From: Mucilaginibacter yixingensis
GTDB taxonomy: Bacteria > Bacteroidota > Bacteroidia > Sphingobacteriales > Sphingobacteriaceae
DNA: 64,000 nt
Direction: 5' to 3'
Assembly (NCBI RefSeq): GCF_041080815.1
Contig: NZ_CP160205.1
Location: 4,836,001-4,900,000 of the forward strand
Part shown: positions 1-7,514 of the stretch, one piece after another
Position numbering within the stretch: the first letter of the stretch is position 1
Layout of the letters: each line of letters starts with the position of its first letter
Notes under the pieces: model-generated
Told to the model about the DNA's origin: nothing
What the model saw: the letters and a program-made list of their open reading frames with translations, nothing else
Databases searched by the model: none
Made by a program: the position numbers and the translations under genes

Positions 1-1336
1 AATTGAGGTTTTTGCCTTGTTTATAACGCAGGTTGGTGTTGGTGTTACGATCGCCGATGATTTTGCTTGGGTTTTTCACCTTGATGGTACCGTGATCTGT
101 AGTAATCACCACGCGGATTTGTTTCTGGGCTAAAAACTTCAACAGGTCCATCAGCGGCGAGTGCTCAAACCATGAAAGCGTTAGCGAGCGGTATGCCGCG
201 TCATCGCTGGCCAATTCGCGGATCATCTGCATATCGGTACGTGCGTGCGAAAGCATGTCTACAAAGTTGTAAACCACCACGTTCAGCTCATTGCGCATCA
301 GGTTGTTAACCGACTCATTCAGTGCCCGACCCTCATCAATATTCAGGATTTTATGATAAGAGAACTTGCAATCTCTACGCAGGGTACGTTTCAGCTGATC
401 TGCCAGAAACTGCTCTTCGAACAGATTCTTACCGCCTTCATCCTCATCATTCTGCCACATGCCTGGGAAACGTTTTTCCATCTCCAGTGGCATCAATCCG
501 CTAAAAATGGCATTGCGGGCATATTGCGTGGCTGTTGGCAGGATACTGTAATAAGTATCTTCATCCTCCAAACGGAAATATTCTGAGATAATAGAGTTGA
601 TGATGCGGAACTGATCATAACGCAGGTTATCAATCAGGATGAAAAACAGCGGACCGCGGTCATCCATTTTAGGAAACACCTTGCGTTTGAACAAATCTGG
701 CGAAAGCGTTGGGCATTTATCATCACGTTTCAGCCAGCTCAGATAGTTTTTCTCTATAAACTTACAAAACTGCGAGTTGGCCTCGGCTTTTTGCAGGGTT
801 AAAATCTCGTGCATCCCGGCATCTTCCAATCCTTCTAACGATAGTTCCCAGTAGATGATCTTTTTGTAAACATCGGCCCACTCCTGAAAACTCAAGTTCT
901 CGTTCAGTGTCATACCCAAGCTACGAAAATCCTGCTGATAGGCCATGGTGGTTTTCTCGCTCACCAGGCGTTTGTTTTCGGTTAGTTTCTTAATGGTGAG
1001 CAGCACCTGCTTAGGGTTCACCGGTTTGATGAGATAGTCATCAATCTTAGAGCCAATGGCATCTTCCATCAGGTATTCTTCCTCGCTTTTGGTAATCAAA
1101 ACCACCGGCACATCGCCGTTAATGTTTTTGATCTGGGCAAGGGTTTCAAGGCCGGTAAGGCCGGGCATATTTTCGTCGAGGAATACCAGGTCATAGTAGC
1201 CGTTTTTAAATTCTTCAACAGCGTCATTTCCATTGGTAACGGTTTTTACCTTGTATCCTTTCTCGTTCAGAAACAGTACATGGGGTTTTAACAGGTCGAT
1301 CTCGTCATCGGCCCAAAGTATAGTGGTATCTTGCAT
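1..1336 (-). CDS. porX: PorX-type response regulator with PglZ domain (3' end outside window)
   Basis: Two-component response regulator fused to a PglZ/alkaline-phosphatase-like domain. The family (PorX) regulates type IX secretion genes and, in characterised members, hydrolyses oligonucleotides. Translating the minus strand from ATG 1334-1336 gives a receiver domain at residues ~1-120: acidic pocket WADDE (D10, D11), phosphoacceptor in VFLDENMPG (D54), switch lysine in YLIKPVNP. A helical linker and the PglZ core follow (LIDNLRYDQFR; ITTDHG near the window edge). About 445 codons are present; the C-terminus lies beyond position 1. Identity is very likely from the domain fusion. Symbol is by family resemblance. 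Confidence 0.9.
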   Translation of the reverse strand, partial: MQDTTILWADDEIDLLKPHVLFLNEKGYKVKTVTNGNDAVEEFKNGYYDLVFLDENMPGLTGLETLAQIKNINGDVPVVLITKSEEEYLMEDAIGSKIDDYLIKPVNPKQVLLTIKKLTENKRLVSEKTTMAYQQDFRSLGMTLNENLSFQEWADVYKKIIYWELSLEGLEDAGMHEILTLQKAEANSQFCKFIEKNYLSWLKRDDKCPTLSPDLFKRKVFPKMDDRGPLFFILIDNLRYDQFRIINSIISEYFRLEDEDTYYSILPTATQYARNAIFSGLMPLEMEKRFPGMWQNDEDEGGKNLFEEQFLADQLKRTLRRDCKFSYHKILNIDEGRALNESVNNLMRNELNVVVYNFVDMLSHARTDMQMIRELASDDAAYRSLTLSWFEHSPLMDLLKFLAQKQIRVVITTDHGTIKVKNPSKIIGDRNTNTNLRYKQGKNLN

Positions 1337-1481
1337 AGTATTCGATGTTACCCTTTTGGTTCAGGTATAAACCGCAAAGGACGGCTTTTGTTATCCTTAC
1401 CCAAACCAATTAACAAAAATTAACAAAAATCTACTTAGTTGTTTACCATAAATTGACACTTTTGCAATCAATCCAAGCATC

Positions 1482-2714
1482 TTGAATAAAAAGAAAATCA
1501 TCAACGACCCGGTTTACGGGTTCATCACCATACCGTCAGATTTGGCGTTCGACCTCATTGAGCATCCCTACTTTCAGCGCCTGCGCTACATTAAACAACT
1601 GGGGATGACACACTTGGTATATCCCGGCGCGCTGCACACCCGCTTTCACCATGCCCTGGGCGCCATGCACCTGATGAGCACCGCCATTGAAACCCTCTGC
1701 AGCAAAGGCGCCGATATTTCTCCTGCAGAGCAGGAAGCCGTTACAGTTGCCATTTTACTGCATGATATTGGTCATGGCCCCTTCTCGCACGCGCTGGAAG
1801 AAAGCATTGTACAGGGCATCTCGCACGAGGATATCTCCACCCGCATGATGCACCGCATCAATACCGAGTTTGGCGGCAGGCTGCAAATGGCTATAGATAT
1901 TTTCAACGATACTTATCCCAAACGCTTCCTGCATCAGCTGGTATCGAGTCAGTTGGATATGGACCGCATGGATTACCTGAACCGCGATAGCTTCTTTACA
2001 GGTGTTGCCGAAGGCGTGATCAGCTCTGAGCGTATGATCAAGATGTTGAGCGTAAAGGATGACCATATTGTGGTGGAAGAGAAAGGCATTTACTCAATAG
2101 AGAACTTCCTGATCAGTCGCCGCTTGATGTACTGGCAGGTTTACCTGCACAAAACCGTAATAGCGGGCGAGCAGATGCTGGGCAAAATTTTGAAACGCGC
2201 GCGCGAACTATCACTCAGTGGTTTTCCGTTGTTTGCCACGCCATCCATGCAGCATTTTCTGGCCAGCAACATCACCAAGAAAGAGTTTATGGCTGATGAT
2301 ACGCATCTGGAAATATTTGCATGCCTGGATGATGCGGATATCATGTCGGCCATTAAAGGCTGGGCTACCAGTACTGATAAGATCCTGTCTACGCTGTGCA
2401 GCAACCTGATCAGTCGCAAGTTATATAAGGTTGATATTGCCGCCAAGCCGGCATCGCACCATCACCTGGAGCAACTGCAAAAAGCGGCCATGAAACAATA
2501 TGGACTAAGCGAGCATGAAAGCCGTTATTTTGCTTTTCAGGACGAGATACGCAACAACGCCTACCGCGTGGGCGATGGCAGCATCCGTATTTTGATGAAA
2601 GATAAAACTGTAAAAGACATTACCGAGGCCAGCGACTATTCAAACCTGAGCACGCTGACGAAGACGGTGAAGAAGCATATTACTTGTTATGTGAAGGGAC
2701 TGGAAGTAGAATAG
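1482..2714 (+). CDS. HD domain phosphohydrolase (dNTPase-like)
   Basis: HD-superfamily metal-dependent phosphohydrolase, 410 aa, of the COG1078 type related to dGTP triphosphohydrolases; substrate unknown. Metal-binding signature: His in LHTRFHH (~52-57), HD pair in LLHDIGHG (94-95), later Asp in SQLDMDRMDYLNRD (~159-164). The start is TTG at 1482 because no in-frame ATG lies upstream before a stop. A loose -7 box (CACTTTTG, 1457-1464) precedes it. The gene is divergent from porX and co-directional with lpxD, separated from it by a hairpin repeat. Function beyond nucleotide or nucleotide-like phosphohydrolysis is not predictable here. Confidence 0.85.
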   Translation: MNKKKIINDPVYGFITIPSDLAFDLIEHPYFQRLRYIKQLGMTHLVYPGALHTRFHHALGAMHLMSTAIETLCSKGADISPAEQEAVTVAILLHDIGHGPFSHALEESIVQGISHEDISTRMMHRINTEFGGRLQMAIDIFNDTYPKRFLHQLVSSQLDMDRMDYLNRDSFFTGVAEGVISSERMIKMLSVKDDHIVVEEKGIYSIENFLISRRLMYWQVYLHKTVIAGEQMLGKILKRARELSLSGFPLFATPSMQHFLASNITKKEFMADDTHLEIFACLDDADIMSAIKGWATSTDKILSTLCSNLISRKLYKVDIAAKPASHHHLEQLQKAAMKQYGLSEHESRYFAFQDEIRNNAYRVGDGSIRILMKDKTVKDITEASDYSNLSTLTKTVKKHITCYVKGLEVE

Positions 2715-2737
2715 AATATCGCACTGATTTATCTATA

Positions 2738-2835
2738 TTGTCATTGCGAGGAACGAAGCAATCTCGTCGCATGCTTGACTGATTTGCAAGTCCGACTGTC
2801 CTCCGAGGAGATTGCTTCGTTCCTCGCAATGACAA
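2738..2835. repeat. Dispersed long hairpin, GTCATTGCGAGG family, copy 1
   Basis: Two perfect 28-bp inverted arms (2738-2765 and 2808-2835) enclose a ~42-bp loop. The arm core is GTCATTGCGAGGAACGAAGC. Related copies lie at 7111-7234, 18889-18986 and 61302-61399, all between co-directional genes. It resembles the hairpins with this core found in many bacterial genomes (from memory). No coding content. Confidence 0.9.
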
Positions 2836-2906
2836 CCTGTTTAATGCACGGCGACAATGCTTTCTACCCTCTTAAACTTTTATTAACATCATAATCAATT
2901 AAAAAC

Positions 2907-2914
2907 TAAATTTG
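2907..2914 (+). promoter_or_regulatory. Bacteroidota -7 box before lpxD
   Basis: TAAATTTG fits TAnnTTTG exactly and ends 4 nt before the lpxD ATG (2919). In this family transcription starts about 5-7 nt after the box, so the mRNA is probably leaderless. No clear -33 element is seen at the usual spacing. Confidence 0.6.
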
Positions 2915-2918
2915 CGGG

Positions 2919-3959
2919 ATGCAATTTACTGCACAACAGATCAGCTCCATACTTAACGGAACCGTAGAGGGCGATGCCTCAGCCGCCGTTGAGCGTTTGG
3001 CAAAAATAGAGGAAGCCACCGAAGGCTCGCTTAGCTTTTTGGCTAACCCTAAATATGAACCTTATCTGTATACCACAGGCGCCACCATTGTTATTGTAAA
3101 CAACGACCAGGTACTGAGCGCCCCGGTAGATGCTACCCTCATCCGTGTAGAAAACGCCTACAGCGCCATCACCGTATTGCTCAATATGTACAACACCATT
3201 AAGCTTAACAAAAGCGGTGTTGAACAGCCCAGCTTTGTGCACCCTACAGCCACTGTTGGCGAGGATGCTTACATCGGTGCATTTGCCTACATTGGCCCGA
3301 ACGTAAAAATTGGCAACAACTGCAAAATATATCCGGGCGTTTACATTGCCGATGGCGTTACGCTAGGCAATGATGTAACCCTGTTCTCGGGCGTAAAAGT
3401 TTATTTTGACTGCGTGCTGGGCAACCGGGTAATTGTTCACTCGGGCACCATTATTGGCGCTGATGGCTTTGGCTTTGCGCCGCAGGCTGATGGCAGTTAC
3501 CAAAAAATAAGTCAGATTGGTAACGTAATTATTGAAGATGACGTAGAAGTGGGCTCAAACACTACAATAGACCGTGCTACCATGGGCTCAACCATCATCC
3601 GCAAAGGCGTTAAGCTGGATAACCTGATCCAGATTGCTCATAATGTGGAGATTGGTGAGAATACCGTTATTGCCGCGCAAACCGGCGTATCCGGCAGTAC
3701 CAAAATTGGCGAGAACGTAATATTGGGGGGCCAGGTTGGTGTGGTTGGTCACATCAGCATAGCTAAAGGCACACAGGTGCAGGCGCAATCCGGCATCAGC
3801 AAGAATATAAAAGAAGAAAACAGCAAATTGGCTGGTTCGCCGGCTTTTGCATACAGCAGCAATATGCGCTCTAACGTAGCCTATCAACGGTTACCAGAAC
3901 TGGAGCGTAAAGTGCAGGAGTTGGAAAAACTAATTAAAGAAATTAAAAGCCTCACCTAA
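2919..3959 (+). CDS. lpxD: UDP-3-O-(3-hydroxyacyl)glucosamine N-acyltransferase
   Basis: Third enzyme of lipid A synthesis: transfers a 3-hydroxyacyl chain from acyl-ACP to the 2-amino group of UDP-3-O-acyl-glucosamine in the cytoplasm. 346 aa, normal for LpxD. An N-terminal uridine-binding domain (~1-100; LSFLANPKYEPYLYTT) precedes a left-handed beta-helix of hexapeptide repeats (~105-310; IGNNCKIYPGVYI, HNVEIGENTVIAAQTGVSG) and a C-terminal helix (LPELERKVQELEKLI). The HNV segment carries the expected catalytic His. First of three lipid A genes in a row; the start is fixed by the promoter box just upstream. Confidence 0.95.
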   Translation: MQFTAQQISSILNGTVEGDASAAVERLAKIEEATEGSLSFLANPKYEPYLYTTGATIVIVNNDQVLSAPVDATLIRVENAYSAITVLLNMYNTIKLNKSGVEQPSFVHPTATVGEDAYIGAFAYIGPNVKIGNNCKIYPGVYIADGVTLGNDVTLFSGVKVYFDCVLGNRVIVHSGTIIGADGFGFAPQADGSYQKISQIGNVIIEDDVEVGSNTTIDRATMGSTIIRKGVKLDNLIQIAHNVEIGENTVIAAQTGVSGSTKIGENVILGGQVGVVGHISIAKGTQVQAQSGISKNIKEENSKLAGSPAFAYSSNMRSNVAYQRLPELERKVQELEKLIKEIKSLT

Positions 3960-4129
3960 ATCCTCTCCAAAGGAGGGGGCTTCATAAGCGGGGTGTTAAG
4001 AAATTAGCAAGCATACCGTTGGTCTTTCTCTGATTTATAGAACAGATTAACAGGAATAATAAAAATAATAATAACAATATGCATCAAACTCCCTCTCCTT
4101 TGGAGAGGGCCGGGGAGAGGTTTATGAGC
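3960..4129. repeat. C-rich hairpin repeats between lpxD and lpxC-fabZ
   Basis: Two partial copies of the dispersed CCTCTCC..GGAGAGG hairpin (about 3961-3981 and 4089-4120) flank an AT-rich spacer. The second copy ends in GGGGAGAGG 3-4 nt before ATG 4124, so it overlaps the translation initiation region of the next gene. Other members: 12602-12702, 24999-25025, 32009-32036, 34589-34616, 41031-41062, 44927-44955, 51827-51893. Confidence 0.75.
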
Positions 4130-5524
4130 ATGAACGTAAAACAAAGAACTATTAAAAGCCCGGTGTCGGTATCGGGTACTGGTTTGCACACGGGTGCAAG
4201 CGCTACGATGACCTTTAACCCGGCGCCAGAGAATCATGGTTATAAGTTTCGCAGGGTAGATGTTGCCGGCTCGCCGGTAATTGATGCAGATTGCGATAAC
4301 GTTACCGACACATCCCGCGGTACCACCATTACCCAGAACGGCGCCAGCGTAAGCACGGTTGAACATGTTTTGGCTGCACTGGTTGGTTTGGAAATTGATA
4401 ACGTGCTGATTGATATTGACGGCCCCGAAACGCCAATTATGGATGGCAGCTCTATCTTTTTTGTAGACGCGCTGACCGAAGTTGGCACCGTTGAGCAGGA
4501 TGCCGACCGCGAGTATTACCACATCCCTTACAACATCCACTACTCTGAGGGCGACCGCAAGGTTGAAATGGTAGCTATGCCGCTGGACGATTATCGTTTT
4601 ACCTGTATGGTAGACTATAACTCGCCGGTACTGGGTAGCCAGCATGCCAGCATCTCTTCTATCAGCGAGTTTAGAAAAGAAATTGCCTCATGCCGTACCT
4701 TCTGTTTCCTCCATGAGCTGGAAATGTTGTTGAAGCACGACCTGATTAAGGGCGGCGATCTGAACAACGCCATTGTGGTAGTTGATAAAGATGTAAACAA
4801 CGAAGAATTGCAGCACCTGGCCAAACTCTTCAACCGCGAAGAAATTAAAGTTGCGCCACAAGGTATTCTGAATAACATTGAACTGCGCCACCAAAATGAG
4901 CCGGCACGCCACAAGCTGCTGGATATGATTGGCGATCTGGCCCTGGTAGGCGTTCCGCTGAAAGGTCATATCATGGCTGCACGCCCCGGTCACGCGGCAA
5001 ACGTGGCTTTTGCCAAAAAGATCAAAGCTTTGATTAAAAAAGAACGCAGCCGCAAACACGTAAAAGTTTACGACCCCAACATGAAGCCGGTTTATGATAC
5101 CGTGCAGATTATGAACATACTGCCGCACCGCCCGCCGATGCTGCTGGTTGATAAAATTCTGGAACTGACCAAAACCCACGTAGTAGGTTTAAAATCAGTT
5201 ACCATGAATGAGCCTTTCTTTGCCGGTCACTTCCCTGGCGCACCGGTTATGCCGGGCGTACTGCAAATTGAGGCCATGGCCCAAACAGGCGGCATCCTGG
5301 TACTGAACACCGTACCTGATCCGGAAAACTACCTTACCCTGTTCCTGAAGATTGAGAATGCGCGCTTTAAAGACAAAGTGCTGCCGGGCGATACCCTGAT
5401 TTTCCGTTGTGATCTGATTGGCCCTATCCGCCGTGGTATTGCCCAAATGAAAGGCATAGGCATGGTTGGCGAACGAGTTGTGGTAGAAGCCGAACTGATG
5501 GCCCAGATTGTAAGATATAAATAA
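4130..5524 (+). CDS. lpxC-fabZ: Bifunctional UDP-3-O-acyl-GlcNAc deacetylase / 3-hydroxyacyl-ACP dehydratase
   Basis: Fusion typical of Bacteroidota. LpxC (residues ~1-300) is the zinc deacetylase committing to lipid A; FabZ (~315-464) dehydrates 3-hydroxyacyl-ACP in fatty acid elongation. Zinc ligands are visible: His in TVEHVLAAL, and RHKLLDMIGD with the HxxxD pair. FabZ shows LPHRPPMLLVDK and GHFPGAPVMPG with its catalytic His, then the helix Glu in IEAMAQTGG. The start at ATG 4130 is chosen over 4079 and 4124 because it puts the zinc His at residue 79, as in E. coli LpxC; the upstream in-frame codons only translate a hairpin repeat. 464 aa. Confidence 0.95.
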   Translation: MNVKQRTIKSPVSVSGTGLHTGASATMTFNPAPENHGYKFRRVDVAGSPVIDADCDNVTDTSRGTTITQNGASVSTVEHVLAALVGLEIDNVLIDIDGPETPIMDGSSIFFVDALTEVGTVEQDADREYYHIPYNIHYSEGDRKVEMVAMPLDDYRFTCMVDYNSPVLGSQHASISSISEFRKEIASCRTFCFLHELEMLLKHDLIKGGDLNNAIVVVDKDVNNEELQHLAKLFNREEIKVAPQGILNNIELRHQNEPARHKLLDMIGDLALVGVPLKGHIMAARPGHAANVAFAKKIKALIKKERSRKHVKVYDPNMKPVYDTVQIMNILPHRPPMLLVDKILELTKTHVVGLKSVTMNEPFFAGHFPGAPVMPGVLQIEAMAQTGGILVLNTVPDPENYLTLFLKIENARFKDKVLPGDTLIFRCDLIGPIRRGIAQMKGIGMVGERVVVEAELMAQIVRYK

Positions 5525-5554
5525 GATATTTCCCTGAATAACAGACCGAATAGC

Positions 5555-6337
5555 ATGATTCAGCCGTTAGCATATATACACCCGCAGGCAAAAATTGCCG
5601 AAAACGTAGTGATAGACCCTTTTGTAACTATCCATAAAGATGTAGAGATTGGTGAAGGTACCTGGATAGGTTCAAACGTTACCATTATGGACGGTGCCCG
5701 TATTGGCAAAAACTGCCGCATCTTCCCAGGGTCAGTTATTTCAGGCATCCCGCAGGATTTGAAATATAAAGGCGAGAATACCTACGTGCACATTGGCGAT
5801 AACACCACCATCCGTGAGTGTGTAACCATTAACAAGGGGACTGACGATCGTTTTAAGACCGTTATTGGCAAAAACTGCCTGATTATGGCTTATTGCCACG
5901 TAGCACATGATTGTATTGTGGGCGATAATTGCATTTTCAGTAACAACACCACACTGGCCGGCCACATTACCGTTGGCGATTTTGTGGTACTGGCAGGCAT
6001 GGTGGCCATTCACCAGTTTGTAAAAGTTGGCTCGCATGCGTTTGTTACCGGTGGTTCACTGGTGCGTAAAGATGTGCCGCCTTATGTTAAAGCCGCCCGC
6101 GAACCACTTTCATACGCCGGTATCAACTCGGTGGGTTTGCGCCGCCGTGGTTTCAGCGAAGAAAAAATTAACGAGATACAGGATATTTACCGTACCCTGT
6201 TTATCCGTAACAATAACACCAGCAAGGCGCTCGATATCATCGAAGCCGATTTCCGACCTACCGAAGAGCGCGACGAGATCCTGAACTTTATCCAGGGCTC
6301 ACAACGCGGTATCATGAAAGGGTTTGGGAATAATTAA
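5555..6337 (+). CDS. lpxA: UDP-N-acetylglucosamine O-acyltransferase
   Basis: First enzyme of lipid A synthesis; adds a 3-hydroxyacyl chain from ACP to UDP-GlcNAc. 260 aa, the usual length. A beta-helix of hexapeptide repeats (~8-190; IGEGTWIGSNVTIMDGARIG) is followed by a helical C-terminal domain (EEKINEIQDIYRTLF). The catalytic His is in YCHVAHDCIVGDN. It starts 30 nt after the lpxC-fabZ stop with no terminator between, so it is probably co-transcribed with lpxD and lpxC-fabZ. Confidence 0.96.
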   Translation: MIQPLAYIHPQAKIAENVVIDPFVTIHKDVEIGEGTWIGSNVTIMDGARIGKNCRIFPGSVISGIPQDLKYKGENTYVHIGDNTTIRECVTINKGTDDRFKTVIGKNCLIMAYCHVAHDCIVGDNCIFSNNTTLAGHITVGDFVVLAGMVAIHQFVKVGSHAFVTGGSLVRKDVPPYVKAAREPLSYAGINSVGLRRRGFSEEKINEIQDIYRTLFIRNNNTSKALDIIEADFRPTEERDEILNFIQGSQRGIMKGFGNN

Positions 6338-6342
6338 TTAGT

Positions 6343-6451
6343 TGATAGTTCATGGATCATAGTTCATAGACGGGAGCATGGCAAAGCCTACTTTGATCTA
6401 TGAACAATGATCTTCCTTCCTACCATGAACCATGATCTATGAACAATGAAC
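6343..6451. repeat. Dispersed GTTCATAGATCATAG hairpin, copy 1
   Basis: Repeated, partly inverted words (TAGTTCATGGATCATAGTTC on the left, CCATGAACCATGATCTATGA on the right) form an imperfect long hairpin. The right arm contains the start codon of the following ABC ATPase (6439). A related element lies at 43379-43485. Confidence 0.75.
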
Positions 6452-7071
6452 TAAAAATCTCCCTCGATAAAATTGGCCGTCGCTTTAACCGCGAGTGGAT
6501 CTTCAGGGGGGTGGATTATCATTTTGTTTCTGGCGAAAGTTATGCAGTGCTGGGGCCAAATGGCTCAGGCAAATCTACCCTGCTGCAGGTGGTTAACGGC
6601 AGCCTCACTCCCTCCGAAGGTAAAATCGATTTTAGCTTAAACAATCAGCCGCTGGATATTGAACAGGTTTACGGTCAGCTCAGTTTGGCCGCCCCGTATC
6701 TGGAGGTGATCGAAGAGTTTACGCTGAGCGAGATGATCGACTTTCATTTCAAATTCAAGCCCTTTCTGCCAGGTTTTGACCGCCAGCTGATCATTGACCT
6801 GCTGGCTATGGAAAAATCGCGCAACAAAGCCGTTAAATACTTCTCATCGGGCATGAAACAGCGCCTCAAGCTGGCGCTGGCCTTTTGCTCTGATACGCGC
6901 ATCCTGATGCTGGATGAACCTACCTCCAATCTGGATAACCAGGGCATCACCTGGTACCTGAGTCTTGTGCAAAAATTTGCCACCAATCGCTTGCTGATCA
7001 TCTGCTCTAATCAAGAGCACGAGTACAGCTTCTGTAATCATCAGCTGCATATTACGGATTATAAGAAATAG
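6439..7071 (+). CDS. ABC transporter ATP-binding protein
   Basis: Stand-alone ABC ATPase, 210 aa. Walker A GPNGSGKST (~38-46), Q-loop in YGQLSLAAP, signature FSSGMKQRL, Walker B ILMLDEPTSNLD; an H-loop histidine is not obvious at the usual place. The small CcmA-like subfamily normally pairs with a membrane permease, and none is adjacent, so substrate and partner are unknown. The start codon lies inside a dispersed repeat; translation from later in-frame codons would lose the first beta strand (LKISLDKIGRRF), so 6439 is kept. Confidence 0.85.
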   Translation: MNNELKISLDKIGRRFNREWIFRGVDYHFVSGESYAVLGPNGSGKSTLLQVVNGSLTPSEGKIDFSLNNQPLDIEQVYGQLSLAAPYLEVIEEFTLSEMIDFHFKFKPFLPGFDRQLIIDLLAMEKSRNKAVKYFSSGMKQRLKLALAFCSDTRILMLDEPTSNLDNQGITWYLSLVQKFATNRLLIICSNQEHEYSFCNHQLHITDYKK

Positions 7072-7110
7072 GCCTTTATTTTCTCCCTTCAACATCAACT
7101 AAGGCCCAAT

Positions 7111-7234
7111 TGTCATTGTGAGGAACGGTAGTCTCTTGGAGACTGGATCGACGAAACAGTCTTGTCGCCTGACTAATAGCGTGCGACGAGATTGCTTCGC
7201 ACTCAACCCTTCCACGCCCCTGCTCGCAATGACA
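7111..7234. repeat. GTCATTGCGAGG hairpin family, copy 2 (degenerate)
   Basis: The left end TGTCATTGTGAGGAACGGTA and right end TGCTCGCAATGACA match the outer arms of copy 1, with GAGATTGCTTCGCA inside. The arms have diverged, so the stem is interrupted. Confidence 0.75.
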
Positions 7235-7342
7235 AATTCAAAATTTTTCCCGTCCCGAAAACGTTACCATTCATCATAAAAAATCTCGTTTTTTTTCGTT
7301 CCAATACATTTTAATCAACAAATCTTATTAATTATCTTGCGG

Positions 7343-7382
7343 TGTAAAATTTACACTATCTATATCCAAGACAATCGATTGT
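7343..7382. promoter_or_regulatory. Operator-like palindromes upstream of the sugar symporter
   Basis: Perfect palindromes TGTAAAATTTACA (7343-7355, odd-centred) and ACAATCGATTGT (7371-7382, centred on CG), about 130-170 bp before the symporter ATG. CG-centred palindromes are typical of LacI-family operators, which fits a sugar transporter; no regulator gene is adjacent. Confidence 0.35.
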
Positions 7383-7514
7383 TTGAGATTAAAACGCATT
7401 TTTTTGTAAATGCGCAAAACATAGTTTAGATTTAGGACCGCAAAACTTGCTTAAGCTGAAATAAACCATTATAATTGTCAATAATACACTAATTTAAACC
7501 TGAGTTATCAAGAA

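Larger units (their letters stand above)
7072..7514. other. Intergenic region before the symporter: hairpin repeat plus palindromes
   Basis: No gene is visible. It holds a degenerate copy of the GTCATTGCGAGG hairpin (7111-7234), then an AT-rich promoter region with three symmetrical sites: TGTAAAATTTACA (7343-7355), ACAATCGATTGT (7371-7382) and a CGCATTT..AAATGCG hairpin near 7396-7415. The last ~100 bp probably carry the symporter promoter, but no exact TAnnTTTG box is seen. Confidence 0.7.

Noticed and set aside
4079..4129. In-frame extension of lpxC-fabZ
   Set aside because: The extra residues translate a C-rich hairpin repeat; starting at 4130 puts the zinc His at residue 79 as in known LpxC.
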